Shown: positions 1-9,319 of the stretch, piece after piece
Layout of the letters: the number at the start of each line of letters is the position of its first letter
How positions within the stretch are numbered: the stretch's first letter is position 1
Source of the DNA: Paracoccus fontiphilus
Lineage (GTDB): Bacteria > Pseudomonadota > Alphaproteobacteria > Rhodobacterales > Rhodobacteraceae
DNA: 64,000 nt
Reading direction: 5' to 3'
Assembly (NCBI RefSeq): GCF_017356265.1
Contig: NZ_JAFNAW010000006.1
Location: 38,141-102,140 of the forward strand
The notes under the pieces: generated by a model
Told to the model about the DNA's origin: nothing
The model's input: only the letters and a program-made list of their open reading frames with translations
Database searches by the model: none
Translations under genes and position numbers: made by a program

Positions 1-606
1 GCGCTGCGCGAGGCGCAGGACGGCAGCGCCGGGGCGGAGAGCACGGACACGGCCTCGACCGGGGATGCGGCGGGCGGCGACAGCCAGATGATCGAGGGCG
101 GATCGGGCGCCTCGGCGGCGCAGGACCCGCTTGCGGCAGCCCTGGCAGGGGCCATGTCTGGTGCGGGTGCGGCGGACGATGCGGACGCGGCCCAAGGCGG
201 CCTGGAACCGATGCAGCTTGCGCCTTCGGCCATTCGCCCCACGCCGCTGGACGGCATCGACATGTCCAGCCTGTCCGGGGCCGAGCCGTTGTCTCTGGCC
301 GAGAAGGACGCCTTCCGCGCGGCCCTGCGCCGGTGCTGGAACGAAGGCGCCCTGTCGGTCGAGGCATCGCGGATGTCCGTCTCGGTCGGGTTCAGCATGA
401 CCGCCGACGGCAGGCCCATCGAGGCCAGCCTGCGGATCGCCGATTACCGGGGGGGTTCGGAAGGCGGCGCGCAGCACGCCTTCGAGGTCGCGCGCCGCGC
501 GATCATGATGTGCGGCGGCGCGGGCTTTCCGCTGCCCTTTGACAAATACAGCCGTTGGCGCGACGTCGTGGTCGAGTTTCGCCCGGACGGGATCGGATTT
601 GACTGA
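1..606 (+). CDS. tolA: TolA, C-terminal part (5' truncated by window edge)
   Basis: The frame is open from base 1 to the TGA at 604-606, so this is the 3' end of a gene that begins before the window. The first ~80 residues are rich in Ala, Asp, Gly and Gln, as in the periplasmic linker of TolA. The last ~110 residues form a compact domain (NEGALSVEA..., VGFSMTADGRPIEASLRI, MMCGGAGFPLPFDKY) that fits the TolA/TonB C-terminal fold, which contacts TolB and Pal. The next genes are tolB, pal and cpoB in the usual Tol-Pal order, 45 bp downstream. In that system TolA links the inner-membrane TolQR motor to outer-membrane Pal. The ATG at 88 is internal, not the true start. The call rests mainly on position and domain shape, because the TolA C-terminus varies strongly in sequence. 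Confidence 0.82.
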   Translation, partial: ALREAQDGSAGAESTDTASTGDAAGGDSQMIEGGSGASAAQDPLAAALAGAMSGAGAADDADAAQGGLEPMQLAPSAIRPTPLDGIDMSSLSGAEPLSLAEKDAFRAALRRCWNEGALSVEASRMSVSVGFSMTADGRPIEASLRIADYRGGSEGGAQHAFEVARRAIMMCGGAGFPLPFDKYSRWRDVVVEFRPDGIGFD

Positions 607-651
607 GGCCGGCCCCCGGCCCGGCCCTGTTGCAAGGACAATGAGGATTTG

Positions 652-1971
652 ATGCTTCGCACGCTGACCTTGACCCTGTCGATGACCCTGGCCGCCGCCA
701 CGGCGACCGCCCTGCCCGCGCTGGCGCAGGACGGCCCCCTGAAGATCGAGCTGACGGACGGCGTGTCCGAGCCGATGGCCATCACCCTGCCCGCCTTCCA
801 TGGCGATGCCGAGGTCGCGGGCCGCATCCGCGACGTGGTGGCCGCCGACCTGACGGGCACGGGCCTGTTCCGCGAGATCCCCCGAGACGCCCAGGTCGCC
901 CGCCCCGGCAGCTTTGGCGAGGCGATCGCCTATGAGGACTGGCGCGCGGTCGATGCCCAGGCGCTTGTCTCGGCCGAGGTCACGCAGTCGGGCGACGCGA
1001 TCAGCGTCAAGTTCCGCCTGTTCGACGTCTACGCGGGCCAGGCGCAGGGCGACAGGATGCAGTTCGACGCCCGCGCATCCGACTGGCGCCGCGCGGCCCA
1101 CAAGATCGCAGACCAGATCTACGCCCGGCTGACCGGCGAGCAGCCCTATTTCGACAGCCGGGTGGCCTTTGTGCAGGAAACCGGCCCGAAGGACGCCCGG
1201 ATCAAGCGCATCGGCGTGATGGACTATGACGGCCAGAACATCCTGTGGATGACCGACAGTTCGTCCCTGGTGCTGGCCCCGCAGTTTTCCCGCGACGGGC
1301 GGCGGCTGGTTTACACCAGCTTCGACAGCGGCTTTCCCCAGATCCGGGTGATGGAGGTCGCGACAGTGGCGTCCCGCGCCTTGACGCAGGACACGAACAG
1401 CATGGCGTTCTCGCCCCGCTTCAGCCCGGATGGACGCTCCATCGTGTTTTCGCGCGAACAGGGCGGCAACACCGACATCTGGCTGATGGACGCGGCATCC
1501 GGCGCGCAGCGCCCGCTGGTGCAGTCGCCCGCCATCGACACGGCACCCTCGTTCAGCCCGGACGGGCAGCGGATCGTGTTCGAATCCGACCGCTCGGGCA
1601 ATCCGCAGCTGTACATCGTTGGCGTGAACGGCGGTGAGCCGACCCGGATCAGCTTTGGCGACGGTCGCTACGGATCGCCCGCATGGTCGCCCAAGGGCGA
1701 TCTGATCGCCTTCACCAAGCAGGTGGGCGACCGCTTCCATATCGCGACGATGCGCACGGACGGTTCTGCCGAAAAGACGTTGACCGAATCTTTCCTTGAC
1801 GAGTCCCCGACCTGGGCCCCCAATGGCCGCGTGGTGATGTTCACGCGGGTGACCCCGGGCGGGAATGGCCAGCCGCGGTTGCATTCGGTGGACATCACCG
1901 GGCGCAATATGCGACCCCTGAGCCTTGACTTTGCCGCCTCGGACCCCTCTTGGGGTCCCCTGATGCCCTGA
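652..1971 (+). CDS. tolB: Tol-Pal system beta-propeller protein TolB
   Basis: The product is 439 residues, a normal TolB length. Residues 1-26 are a Sec signal peptide ending in ALPALAQ. The N-terminal domain (~27-165) is followed by five or more PD40/WD40-like blades, visible as repeated [FW]SxDGxx[IL]xF motifs such as FSRDGRRLVYTS, FSPDGRSIVFSR, FSPDGQRIVFES and WSPKGDLIAFTK. TolB is periplasmic and binds Pal and TolA to drive outer-membrane constriction and integrity. I chose the ATG at 652 because GAGG at 643-646 is well spaced; a TTG at 649 would add one residue. The gene sits between tolA and pal in one transcription unit. Confidence 0.97.
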   Translation: MLRTLTLTLSMTLAAATATALPALAQDGPLKIELTDGVSEPMAITLPAFHGDAEVAGRIRDVVAADLTGTGLFREIPRDAQVARPGSFGEAIAYEDWRAVDAQALVSAEVTQSGDAISVKFRLFDVYAGQAQGDRMQFDARASDWRRAAHKIADQIYARLTGEQPYFDSRVAFVQETGPKDARIKRIGVMDYDGQNILWMTDSSSLVLAPQFSRDGRRLVYTSFDSGFPQIRVMEVATVASRALTQDTNSMAFSPRFSPDGRSIVFSREQGGNTDIWLMDAASGAQRPLVQSPAIDTAPSFSPDGQRIVFESDRSGNPQLYIVGVNGGEPTRISFGDGRYGSPAWSPKGDLIAFTKQVGDRFHIATMRTDGSAEKTLTESFLDESPTWAPNGRVVMFTRVTPGGNGQPRLHSVDITGRNMRPLSLDFAASDPSWGPLMP

Positions 1972-2008
1972 AGCCCCGCGCCGGGACAACGACCGGAAGG
2001 ATAGCCCG

Positions 2009-2548
2009 ATGATCGCCTGGAAGAAGCCCGCTGCCGCCGCCCTGTTGCTGGCCCTTGCCGCCTGTGCGCAGCCCGCGCCGCCGGTTACCCAGCCTGCGGT
2101 GATCGATCCCTATGCCAGCGCGGGCGGCGGTGCGCTTTACCAGGGCGACCTTGCGGGCGGCACCCTGGGGACCGAGGCGACGGCGCAGTATTTCAATGAC
2201 ACCGTGGGCAACACCGTTCTGTTTGCGGCGAACCAGACGACCCTGACGGCCGAGGCGCGGGGAATCCTTGCGCGGCAGGCGCAATGGCTGAACACCCATG
2301 CGAACTTCAACGCCGTGGTCCAAGGCCATGCCGAGGAAACCGGCACCCGCGAATACAACCTTGCCCTGGGTGCGCGCCGGGCCAGCGCGGTCCAGGAATA
2401 CCTGATCGCACAGGGCGTGGGCTCGGACCGGGTGCGCACGCTCAGCTTCGGCAAGGAACGCCCGCGCGAGGTCTGCTCGGACGAGGCCTGCTATGCCAAG
2501 AACCGCCGCGCGGTGACGGTGGTCAGCCCGGCCGGGGCCGGGTCATGA
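2009..2548 (+). CDS. pal: Peptidoglycan-associated lipoprotein Pal
   Basis: The protein has 179 residues. A lipoprotein signal with lipobox LALAAC puts the lipidated cysteine near residue 19, followed by a Pro/Ala-rich linker. Residues ~60-175 are an OmpA-like peptidoglycan-binding domain with the signature GHAEETGTREYNLALGARRA and the terminal NRRAVTVV strand. Pal anchors the outer membrane to peptidoglycan and binds TolB. The RBS GGAAGG lies just before the ATG. The stop codon overlaps the cpoB start by 4 bp (ATGA), so the two are translationally coupled. A pair of cysteines near the C-terminus (CSDEAC) is also visible. Confidence 0.97.
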   Translation: MIAWKKPAAAALLLALAACAQPAPPVTQPAVIDPYASAGGGALYQGDLAGGTLGTEATAQYFNDTVGNTVLFAANQTTLTAEARGILARQAQWLNTHANFNAVVQGHAEETGTREYNLALGARRASAVQEYLIAQGVGSDRVRTLSFGKERPREVCSDEACYAKNRRAVTVVSPAGAGS

Positions 2549-3447
2549 TCCGCCGCGCCATCGCCGCAGCCGTTCTGGCGGTGACGGTGGCCCTGCCCGC
2601 CACGGCGCAGCAGGAACCGACGCTGGCCGATCTTCGCGCTGACCTGACGGACTTGCGCGGCCAGTTGCAGGCGCTGCGATCCGAGCTTGTGGCCTCGGGC
2701 GCGGAGGGGTTCCAGGCGGCGGGCGGAGACGCCGCCATCGACCGCATGAACGCCATGGAGCAGCGCCTTGCCCGCCTGACCGACCGGACCGAGCAGTTGG
2801 GAAACCGCATCGACCGGATCGTGGCCGATGGCAGCCGCCGCATCGCCGATATCGAGTTCCGGCTGTGCGAGATGGATGAAACCTGCGACTTGGCGGCCCT
2901 GACCATGCAGGATCTGGGCCGGACCGGCAGCCCGGTGCCGAACCTTGGGCCCGCGGCGCCTCAGGCCGGCACGGGCGGCAAACCCGTAGGCGCGGGCGAG
3001 AAGGCCGATTTCGAAGCCGCGCGGCAGGTCATGGCCAGCGGCGATTTCCGCCGCGCGTCCGAGATGTTCGGCGCCATGGCCGAGGCCCATGCCGGCGGCG
3101 CCCTGACGGCCGAGGCGCTGTTTCTGCGCGGCGCGGCGCTGGACAGCGCTGGCGACGCGAAAGGCGCGGCCGCCGCATGGCTTGAAGGCTTCGCGGCCGA
3201 CCCTGACGGTCCGCGAGCCGCCGAAAGCCTGCTTGGCATCGCCCGCGTGGTCGAGCAGGATGGCGACGCGACCGCCGCCTGCCTTTATCTGGCCGAGATC
3301 CCGGCCCGCTTTCCCGGGACGCCCCCGGCGGCCGAGGCGGAAACGCGGCTCAGCCGCCTTGCCTGCAGCAGCAACGACCTGGGCATGGCTGTCGACAGCG
3401 CCTTTGCCGACTCGGAAGCCGAAGCCGACCTGTCCGAACACCAGTAG
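2545..3447 (+). CDS. cpoB: Cell division coordinator CpoB (YbgF)
   Basis: The open frame extends upstream to 2284, but the real start is the ATG at 2545, which overlaps the pal stop (ATGA) and begins a clear signal peptide (RRAIAAAVLAVTVALPATAQ). The mature protein of ~280 residues has an N-terminal Leu/Arg/Gln-rich coiled coil (~27-90, e.g. LADLRADLTDLRGQLQALR) for trimerisation. A linker follows, then three TPR-like repeats (~155-290: MASGDFRRASEMF, AEALFLRGAALDSAGDAKGA, ARVVEQDGDATAACLYL). In other bacteria CpoB couples Tol energy to septal peptidoglycan synthesis. It is periplasmic and is the usual last gene of tol-pal. Confidence 0.93.
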   Translation: MIRRAIAAAVLAVTVALPATAQQEPTLADLRADLTDLRGQLQALRSELVASGAEGFQAAGGDAAIDRMNAMEQRLARLTDRTEQLGNRIDRIVADGSRRIADIEFRLCEMDETCDLAALTMQDLGRTGSPVPNLGPAAPQAGTGGKPVGAGEKADFEAARQVMASGDFRRASEMFGAMAEAHAGGALTAEALFLRGAALDSAGDAKGAAAAWLEGFAADPDGPRAAESLLGIARVVEQDGDATAACLYLAEIPARFPGTPPAAEAETRLSRLACSSNDLGMAVDSAFADSEAEADLSEHQ

Positions 3448-3451
3448 CGCG

Positions 3452-4687
3452 ATGACCCTGCCCGCCCCCGGACCGGCCCTTCGCATCCATGCCGCGCTGG
3501 ATCGGCTGGCCGCCGATATGCCCGCGATTGGCGTGGCCGTGTCAGGCGGCGGCGATTCGGTCGCGCTGATGCACATGGCGGCGGAATGGGGGCGCGGCCG
3601 CAGGATCATGGTCGCCACCGTCGATCACGGCCTGCGCCCCGAAAGCGCCGCCGAGGCGCGGCAGGTCGGGCGCGCGGCCCGCGCCCTTGGCCTGTCCCAT
3701 GCGACCCTGCTGTGGCAGCGGGAAACCGAGGCGGGCAACCTCATGGCCAATGCGCGCGATGCGCGGCTGCGGCTGCTGGCGGGATGGGCGCAGCGAAACG
3801 GCCTGTCCGCCGTCCTGCTGGGCCATACCGCCGACGACCAGGCGGAAACGCTGCTGATGCGGCTGGCGCGCGGCTCGGGGATCGACGGCCTTGCCTCGAT
3901 GGCCGAATGGCGGGAAGCCTTTGGCACCCGGTGGCTGCGCCCCATGCTGGGTGCCGGGCGCCAGGAGTTGCGCGACTGGCTACGGATGCGCGGGATCGCC
4001 TGGGCAGACGATCCCAGCAACGAGAACGAGGATTTCGACCGCATCCGCATCCGCAAGGCCATCGGCGCCATGGGCCTGGACGTCGCGGCCCTTGCCCGCG
4101 CCGCCAACCACATCGGAGAGGCGCGGGACGCGCTGTCCCATTACGCCGCCCATGCCGCGCGGGATGCGATCATCCACAATGGCAGCGTGACCCTGCCCCG
4201 GCGCGCCTATGGCGATGCCCCGCCCGAGATTCGCCGGCGGCTGATCGTCGCAGCCTGTCGCTGGATCACCGGCGCCGACTATCCTCCGCGCCGCAACACG
4301 GTGCTGCACGCCTTGAACGCGATCGCGACCGGCCACCGTGTCACCCTGGACGGCGCCCTGATCGAACCTGCGGGCGATCGCATCCGCCTGATGCGCGAAG
4401 CCGCCGCCGCCCTGCGGGCGCCTGATTCGCAAGGCGAGACATGGGATAACCGCTGGAAGATCATTGGCTTGAAGTCAGATCAACATGTCGCCGCGCTTGG
4501 CATGGGCCAGGTCGCGCGGGTCAAATGGCGCCTGTCGGGGCTGGGGCGGGACGAAGCCGCCGCCACCCCCGCCATCTGGGAAGGGGACCGGCTGATCGCC
4601 GCCCCGCTGATCCGGGCGGCCGCGCCTTACGACGTTCGTCCGCTGCGCGGGGCGGCGGATTTCCACAGGCTGGTGATGGCGCATTGA
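3452..4687 (+). CDS. tilS: tRNA(Ile)-lysidine synthase TilS
   Basis: The product has 411 residues. It carries the PP-loop ATP pyrophosphatase motif SGGGDS at residues 31-36, then VATVDHGLRPES and LGHTADDQAETLLMRLARGSG, all typical of TilS. The enzyme adds lysine to C34 of tRNA-Ile(CAU), changing its decoding from AUG to AUA, and is essential. The longer open frame starting at 3182 is an overlap with cpoB; the ATG at 3452 lies 4 bp after the cpoB stop and gives the family-typical N-terminus. The order pal-cpoB-tilS-ftsH is conserved in Rhodobacterales. The C-terminal substrate-binding region is more divergent than the catalytic domain. Confidence 0.95.
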   Translation: MTLPAPGPALRIHAALDRLAADMPAIGVAVSGGGDSVALMHMAAEWGRGRRIMVATVDHGLRPESAAEARQVGRAARALGLSHATLLWQRETEAGNLMANARDARLRLLAGWAQRNGLSAVLLGHTADDQAETLLMRLARGSGIDGLASMAEWREAFGTRWLRPMLGAGRQELRDWLRMRGIAWADDPSNENEDFDRIRIRKAIGAMGLDVAALARAANHIGEARDALSHYAAHAARDAIIHNGSVTLPRRAYGDAPPEIRRRLIVAACRWITGADYPPRRNTVLHALNAIATGHRVTLDGALIEPAGDRIRLMREAAAALRAPDSQGETWDNRWKIIGLKSDQHVAALGMGQVARVKWRLSGLGRDEAAATPAIWEGDRLIAAPLIRAAAPYDVRPLRGAADFHRLVMAH

Positions 4688-4744
4688 ACCTGCGCCGATA
4701 ATCCCTATTTTCAGGGCAACCGATTTTCCGCCGGAGGTCCCGCT

Positions 4745-6634
4745 TTGGGCAACGCACGAAACCTCGCCTTTTGGGTCGTCCTGTTCCTGATGATCCTGGC
4801 GCTGTTCAATTTGTTCAGCGACGGCGCCACGACCATGAACAGCCGGCAGATCAGCTATTCCGATTTCATCCAACGCGTGGACAATGACCAGGTTTCCGCC
4901 GTCACCATCGACGGAGAGGATCTGGCGATCACCGGCACCGACGGCAACCAGTATGCCACCGTCCGCCCCCAGGGCGAGGACATCTCGGACAGGCTGATCG
5001 CCAAGAACGTCGACGTGAAGGTGGTGCGCCAGCAGCAGTCGGGCTTCATGTCCCTGCTGGGCGTCTGGCTGCCCTTCATCCTGCTGATCGGCGTCTGGAT
5101 CTTCTTCATGAACCGGATGCAGGGCGGCGGCAAAGGCGGCGCGATGGGCTTTGGCAAGTCGCGCGCCAAGCTGCTGACCGAAAAGCACGGCCGCGTGACA
5201 TTCGACGACGTGGCGGGCATCGACGAGGCCAAGGAAGAACTGGAGGAGATCGTCGAATTCCTGCGCAATCCGCAGAAATTCAGCCGCCTGGGCGGCAAGA
5301 TCCCGAAAGGCGCGCTGCTGGTCGGCCCTCCGGGCACCGGCAAGACCCTGCTGGCCCGCGCCATCGCCGGTGAGGCGGGCGTGCCCTTCTTCACCATCTC
5401 GGGTTCGGACTTCGTGGAAATGTTCGTGGGCGTCGGCGCATCCCGCGTCCGCGACATGTTCGAGCAGGCCAAGAAATCCGCCCCTTGCATCGTCTTCATC
5501 GACGAGATCGACGCCGTGGGCCGCGCGCGCGGCGTGGGCATCGGCGGCGGCAACGACGAACGCGAGCAGACGCTGAACCAGCTTCTGGTCGAAATGGACG
5601 GCTTCGAGGCCAACGAGGGCATCATCATCGTCGCCGCCACCAACCGCCGCGACGTGCTGGACCCCGCCCTGCTGCGCCCCGGCCGCTTCGACCGCCAGAT
5701 CCATGTGCCGAACCCCGACATCAAGGGGCGCGAGAAGATCCTGTCGGTCCATGCCCGCAAGGTGCCGGTCGGTCCCGACGTGGACCTGCGAATCATCGCG
5801 CGCGGCACGCCCGGCTTCTCTGGCGCGGACCTGATGAACCTGGTGAACGAGGCCGCGCTGATGGCCGCCCGCATCGGCCGCCGCTTCGTCAGCATGGAAG
5901 ACTTCGAGAACGCCAAGGACAAGGTCATGCTGGGCGTGGAACGCCGCAGCATGGTCCTGACGCCCGAGCAGAAGGAAAAGACCGCCTACCACGAGGCGGG
6001 CCATGCCGTCGTCGGCCTGTCGCTGCCCAAATGCGACCCGGTCTACAAGGCCACGATCATTCCGCGCGGCGGCGCGCTTGGCATGGTGGTGTCCCTGCCG
6101 GAAATGGACCGTCTGAACTTCCACAAGGACGAGGCCAAGCAGAAGCTGGCCATGACCATGGCCGGCAAGGCCGCCGAGATCATCAAGTATGGCGAGGAAG
6201 GCGTGTCGAACGGTCCCGCCGGTGACATCCAGCAGGCCAGCCAGCTGGCCCGCGCCATGGTGATGCGCTGGGGCATGTCCGACAAGGTCGGCAACATCGA
6301 CTATGCCGAGGCGCACGAGGGCTATAGCGGGTCGACCGGCGGCTTCTCGATCTCGGCCGCGACCAAGGAACTGATCGAGCAGGAAGTCCACGACCTGATC
6401 GAACAGGGCTACCAGGAAGCCCGCCGCATCCTGATCGAAAAGGAAGCCGAGTTCGAGCGGCTGGCCCAAGGGTTGCTGGAATACGAGACCCTGACCGGCG
6501 AGGAGATCGGCAAGGTCCTGCGCGGCGAGCCGCTGGGCGGCGACGACGACACGCCGGGCAGCCTGATCCCGGCGGTCACGGCGATCCCGAAGGCGGGCAA
6601 GCCCGCCCCCGGCGGCGATCCCGCCCCGGCATGA
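4745..6634 (+). CDS. ftsH: ATP-dependent zinc metalloprotease FtsH
   Basis: The product has 629 residues. Two transmembrane segments (about 9-27 and 100-120) flank a periplasmic loop. The AAA+ ATPase follows, with Walker A GPPGTGKT (~193-200), Walker [12 protein letters not shown] and the SRH region [18 protein letters not shown]. The zinc-protease HEAGH is at about 416-420. FtsH degrades membrane and regulatory proteins at the inner membrane. The start is TTG at 4745, preceded by GGAGG at 4733-4737; no in-frame ATG lies near enough to preserve the first membrane segment. A rho-independent terminator follows immediately. Confidence 0.98.
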   Translation: MGNARNLAFWVVLFLMILALFNLFSDGATTMNSRQISYSDFIQRVDNDQVSAVTIDGEDLAITGTDGNQYATVRPQGEDISDRLIAKNVDVKVVRQQQSGFMSLLGVWLPFILLIGVWIFFMNRMQGGGKGGAMGFGKSRAKLLTEKHGRVTFDDVAGIDEAKEELEEIVEFLRNPQKFSRLGGKIPKGALLVGPPGTGKTLLARAIAGEAGVPFFTISGSDFVEMFVGVGASRVRDMFEQAKKSAPCIVFIDEIDAVGRARGVGIGGGNDEREQTLNQLLVEMDGFEANEGIIIVAATNRRDVLDPALLRPGRFDRQIHVPNPDIKGREKILSVHARKVPVGPDVDLRIIARGTPGFSGADLMNLVNEAALMAARIGRRFVSMEDFENAKDKVMLGVERRSMVLTPEQKEKTAYHEAGHAVVGLSLPKCDPVYKATIIPRGGALGMVVSLPEMDRLNFHKDEAKQKLAMTMAGKAAEIIKYGEEGVSNGPAGDIQQASQLARAMVMRWGMSDKVGNIDYAEAHEGYSGSTGGFSISAATKELIEQEVHDLIEQGYQEARRILIEKEAEFERLAQGLLEYETLTGEEIGKVLRGEPLGGDDDTPGSLIPAVTAIPKAGKPAPGGDPAPA

Positions 6635-6643
6635 CGGAAAGGA

Positions 6644-6671
6644 CCCCGGCCCTCGCGCCGGGGTTTTCTTT
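6644..6671 (+). terminator. Rho-independent terminator after ftsH
   Basis: CCCCGGC (6644-6650) pairs with GCCGGGG (6657-6663) around a 6-nt loop, followed by TTTTCTTT. It lies 10 bp after the ftsH stop and closes the tol-pal-tilS-ftsH unit. Confidence 0.9.
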
Positions 6672-6728
6672 ACGGCTTGCACCTGCGGACGGTCCGGTGC
6701 ATCCCCCTGCCAGCGAATGGAGGGTCCG

Positions 6729-7028
6729 ATGCAGATCGACGACATCCCGGACATGGCGACGCTGCGCGCCCATATCGATGCGGTCGATGAACAGTTGGTC
6801 GCCCTTCTGGCGCAGCGCCACGCGCTGATCGCCCGCGCCGCGCAGATCAAGCAGCAGATCGGCCTGCCCGCCCGGATCGACGAACGCGTCGAGGAAGTTG
6901 TCGCAAATGCGGGGCGTCACGCCGCATCGCACGGGCTGGACCGGGCGCTGATCGAGAATATTTGGCGGCAACTGGTCGAAGCTGCCATCGCGCAGGAAGA
7001 CCGCCACCTGAACGGAGACCGCCCGTGA
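6729..7028 (+). CDS. Chorismate mutase, AroQ type
   Basis: This is a 99-residue all-helical protein. The N-terminal signature [30 protein letters not shown] and the later [12 protein letters not shown] match monofunctional AroQ-class chorismate mutases, which convert chorismate to prephenate for Phe/Tyr synthesis. Some small homologues are instead isochorismate-pyruvate lyases (PchB-like), and the sequence alone does not exclude this. The ATG at 6729 is chosen over 6717 because GGAGGG at 6719-6724 then becomes its ribosome site. The stop overlaps the folD GTG start by 4 bp, so the two genes are coupled. Confidence 0.85.
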   Translation: MQIDDIPDMATLRAHIDAVDEQLVALLAQRHALIARAAQIKQQIGLPARIDERVEEVVANAGRHAASHGLDRALIENIWRQLVEAAIAQEDRHLNGDRP

Positions 7029-7918
7029 CAGCGACACTGCCCATGACCGCCACCCTGATCGACGGCAAGGCCTTTGCCGCCGACCTCCGCGCCCGCATCG
7101 CGACCGAGGTCGAGGCGATGAAAGCGCAAGGCATCACACCCGGTCTGGCCGTCGTGCTGGTGGGCGAGGACCCCGCCAGCCAAGTTTATGTGCGGTCGAA
7201 GGGCCGGATGACGCGCGAAGTCGGCATGAACTCCCATGAACACCGCCTGCCTGCCGAAACTCCGCAGGCCGATCTGCTGGCGCTGATCGACAGGCTGAAC
7301 GCCGACCCGGCGATCAACGGCATTCTTGTGCAGCTTCCCCTGCCCCGGCACATGGACGAGGCGGCGGTTATCAACGCCATCGACCCGGCCAAGGACGTGG
7401 ACGGCTTCCACATCCTGAATGTCGGGCGCCTGGCGACCGGTCAGAAGGCGATGGTGCCCTGCACCCCGCTGGGTTGCCTGATGCTGCTGCGCAACCACCT
7501 GGGAAGCCTGTCCGGCAAGAACGCCCTGGTGATCGGCCGCAGCAACATCGTCGGCAAACCGATGGCCCAGCTTCTGCTGCGCGACAGCGCGACGGTGACG
7601 ATCGCCCATTCGCGCACCACCAACCTGCCAGACCTGTGCCGGCAGGCCGACATCGTGGTTGCCGCCGTTGGCCTTGCCCGCTTCGTGAAAGGCGATTGGA
7701 TCAAGCCGGGCGCCACGGTGATCGACGTCGGCATCAATCGCACCGATGACGGTCTGGTGGGTGATGTCGACTTCGACGCCGCCAAGCAGACCGCGGGTGC
7801 GATCACGCCGGTGCCTGGCGGGGTCGGTCCGATGACGATCGCCTGCCTCCTGGCCAATACTCTCACTGCGACGGTCCGCGTCAATGGCCTGCCGGACCCC
7901 GAAGGCCTGACCCCCTGA
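7025..7918 (+). CDS. folD: Bifunctional methylenetetrahydrofolate dehydrogenase/cyclohydrolase FolD
   Basis: The product has about 297 residues. It contains the substrate motif [14 protein letters not shown], the [26 protein letters not shown] block, the NADP-binding [15 protein letters not shown] and the C-terminal [13 protein letters not shown]. FolD interconverts 5,10-methylene- and 10-formyl-THF in the cytoplasm, supplying purine synthesis and initiator Met formylation. I prefer the GTG at 7025: GGAGA at 7014-7018 is well placed and the codon overlaps the upstream stop. An ATG at 7043 would remove six residues and lacks an RBS. Downstream comes copy 1 of the dispersed repeat. Confidence 0.97.
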   Translation: MTATLPMTATLIDGKAFAADLRARIATEVEAMKAQGITPGLAVVLVGEDPASQVYVRSKGRMTREVGMNSHEHRLPAETPQADLLALIDRLNADPAINGILVQLPLPRHMDEAAVINAIDPAKDVDGFHILNVGRLATGQKAMVPCTPLGCLMLLRNHLGSLSGKNALVIGRSNIVGKPMAQLLLRDSATVTIAHSRTTNLPDLCRQADIVVAAVGLARFVKGDWIKPGATVIDVGINRTDDGLVGDVDFDAAKQTAGAITPVPGGVGPMTIACLLANTLTATVRVNGLPDPEGLTP

Positions 7919-7926
7919 GGCAACCG

Positions 7927-7976
7927 CCGGGGGTTTCACACCCCCGGAACCCCCGTGGGATATTTGAAGTCCAAGG
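7927..7976 (+). repeat. Dispersed hairpin/GGGATATTTG repeat, copy 1
   Basis: The hairpin CCGGGGGT/ACCCCCGG (7927-7934/7940-7947) is followed by the core CCCCCGTGGGATATTTGAA (7950-7968) and TCCAAGGC. It begins 9 bp after the folD stop, hairpin first. Its core faces copy 2. Confidence 0.85.
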
Positions 7977-7995
7977 CAGGGTCGTTAATGTTTCA

Positions 7996-9230
7996 TCAAC
8001 ATTCCACTGGCATTGTCGGCACTACGGTACAGGCGGGGACGCCGATGACCGTGTCCGAAGCAGGCGCCTCATCCTTCGCGGGATGGGGCGTTCTTCGCTC
8101 CTGCATTGGACCACAAACATCCCGGGGGAGGCGCGCGAAGCGCGACGGGGGCAGCGCCCCCTCCCATGTCACATCAAAGGCATTGACGCCTGCCTTCGCC
8201 CAATCGCGCGAGGTGATGGAAGCGACACGTTCCGGCATGGCGAGGAGCGTGTTCCGGGCATGGCAGCAGACGTCGACGATGGCCTCGTAGCTGTCGAAGA
8301 CCCGGTTCGCGAGGACGTTCTGACGGAGGAACTGGCAGAGGTTCTCGACCGGATCCAGGTCCGGACTGCAAGGCGGCAGCGGCAGCAGGCTAATGTTGGG
8401 CGGAATGACGAGGCCTGTAGAGCTGTGCCAGCTGGCACCATCGAGAACGGGGAGTGCGTGCGCACGGGGCGACACCTGCCCGGTGATTTCGGGCAGGTGG
8501 GCGTTCATCGCCTCCGTGTTCGCATAGGGTATGACGAGCGCTGCACCGATCCTGCAGGCCGGGCAGACCGCACCGAAGATGTAGGCCCAGGCCCAGCGGC
8601 AGTGTTTTGGCGCCCGCGGGCGTGTTCCCTTTCTCGCCCACATGCGTGTCAAGGTTCCCTGCTGGCCCGCCCTGACCTCATCCTGGAACCGGATCTCCAA
8701 AGGGTTGGCCCGCGCTTCGTGGGGCACGGCCGCGCGCGCCAACTCGGCAGTGTTTTTATAGACCGCTTGCGTGTCGGCGTCGCACTGCGGAAGGCGCGGC
8801 CGGGCCGAAAGACGCGCAAGGCCGAGCCGGTGAAGGATCGCGCCCATGGTCCGCTCCGCCACGCAAATGCCGAACCGCTGCTCAACCACGTCGCAGAGGT
8901 CAATCCGACGCCGATGTACAACCCCATCCATTGACGGGACCGGCCCCGTCTCGACGATCACGGCAAGTTGGCGCATCTGCTCGGCACCGAGCCGCCCTGA
9001 AAGCGGCCGGTCGACAAGGCCGGCCAACCCTTCGGCACGGTAACGGTGAACCCGGACACGCAGCGTCTGCCGATCCATCCGCAGCTTTGTGCCGCTTCTG
9101 TCCGGGTTTTCCCGTCAAGCACAGGCGCCAGCGCAAGCATCCGGCGCGACGCCCGCGCGTTCTTCACTTGAGCCGCCTCCCGCCGCAGATCCGATGCCGA
9201 AAGGTCCGTGCGTTTGATGTCCACCGCCAT
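7996..9230 (-). pseudogene. IS630-family transposase, frameshifted
   Basis: The N-terminal helix-turn-helix portion starts at the ATG at 9230 (MAVDIKRTDLSASDLRREA) and is in one frame up to TRTEAAQSCG. The next residues (MDRQTLRVRVHRYRAEGLAGL) are in another frame starting at 9078. The join near 9079-9083 needs one extra base, so a single-base deletion or a -1 frameshift is implied. The catalytic domain keeps the DDE residues in FQDEVRAG, VLDGASWH and PPCSPDLDPVENL. Family proteins normally end near SRDWAKAGVNAF (~8180). Here the frame stays open through the neighbouring repeat to a stop at 7996, adding about 60 unrelated residues. It is probably inactive, although programmed frameshifting occurs in some insertion sequences. 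Confidence 0.85.
8108..8165 (-). repeat. Dispersed hairpin/GGGATATTTG repeat, copy 2
   Basis: Read on the minus strand, the hairpin GGGGGC-GCT-GCCCCC (8161-8147) and a second hairpin CGCGC-TTC-GCGCG (8144-8132) are followed by CTCCCCCGGGATGTTTGTGG and TCCAATG. It faces copy 1 core to core. The IS630 relic separates it from the ruvB stop. Confidence 0.85.
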
Positions 9231-9300
9231 CCTGATCCTCTTCCGCCTTGCAGTGGAGTGAATCAAAAGTCGGCCGCAAAGCAGACAACCTTCAGAGGCG
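8166..9300 (-). mobile_element. IS630-family insertion sequence, decayed (ends approximate)
   Basis: A transposase of the IS630 family fills this interval between the ruvB stop and dispersed-repeat copy 2. I could not find matching terminal inverted repeats or a duplicated TA target at the edges, so both ends are estimates from the span of transposase homology. The left end may be truncated, because the transposase frame runs straight into the repeat. Confidence 0.7.
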
Positions 9301-9319
9301 ATGGTTCATGCCGCTGGTA

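Noticed and set aside
7955..8290. 111-codon plus-strand frame over repeat copies 1 and 2
   Set aside because: It runs through two hairpin repeats and into antisense of the transposase, with no ribosome site.
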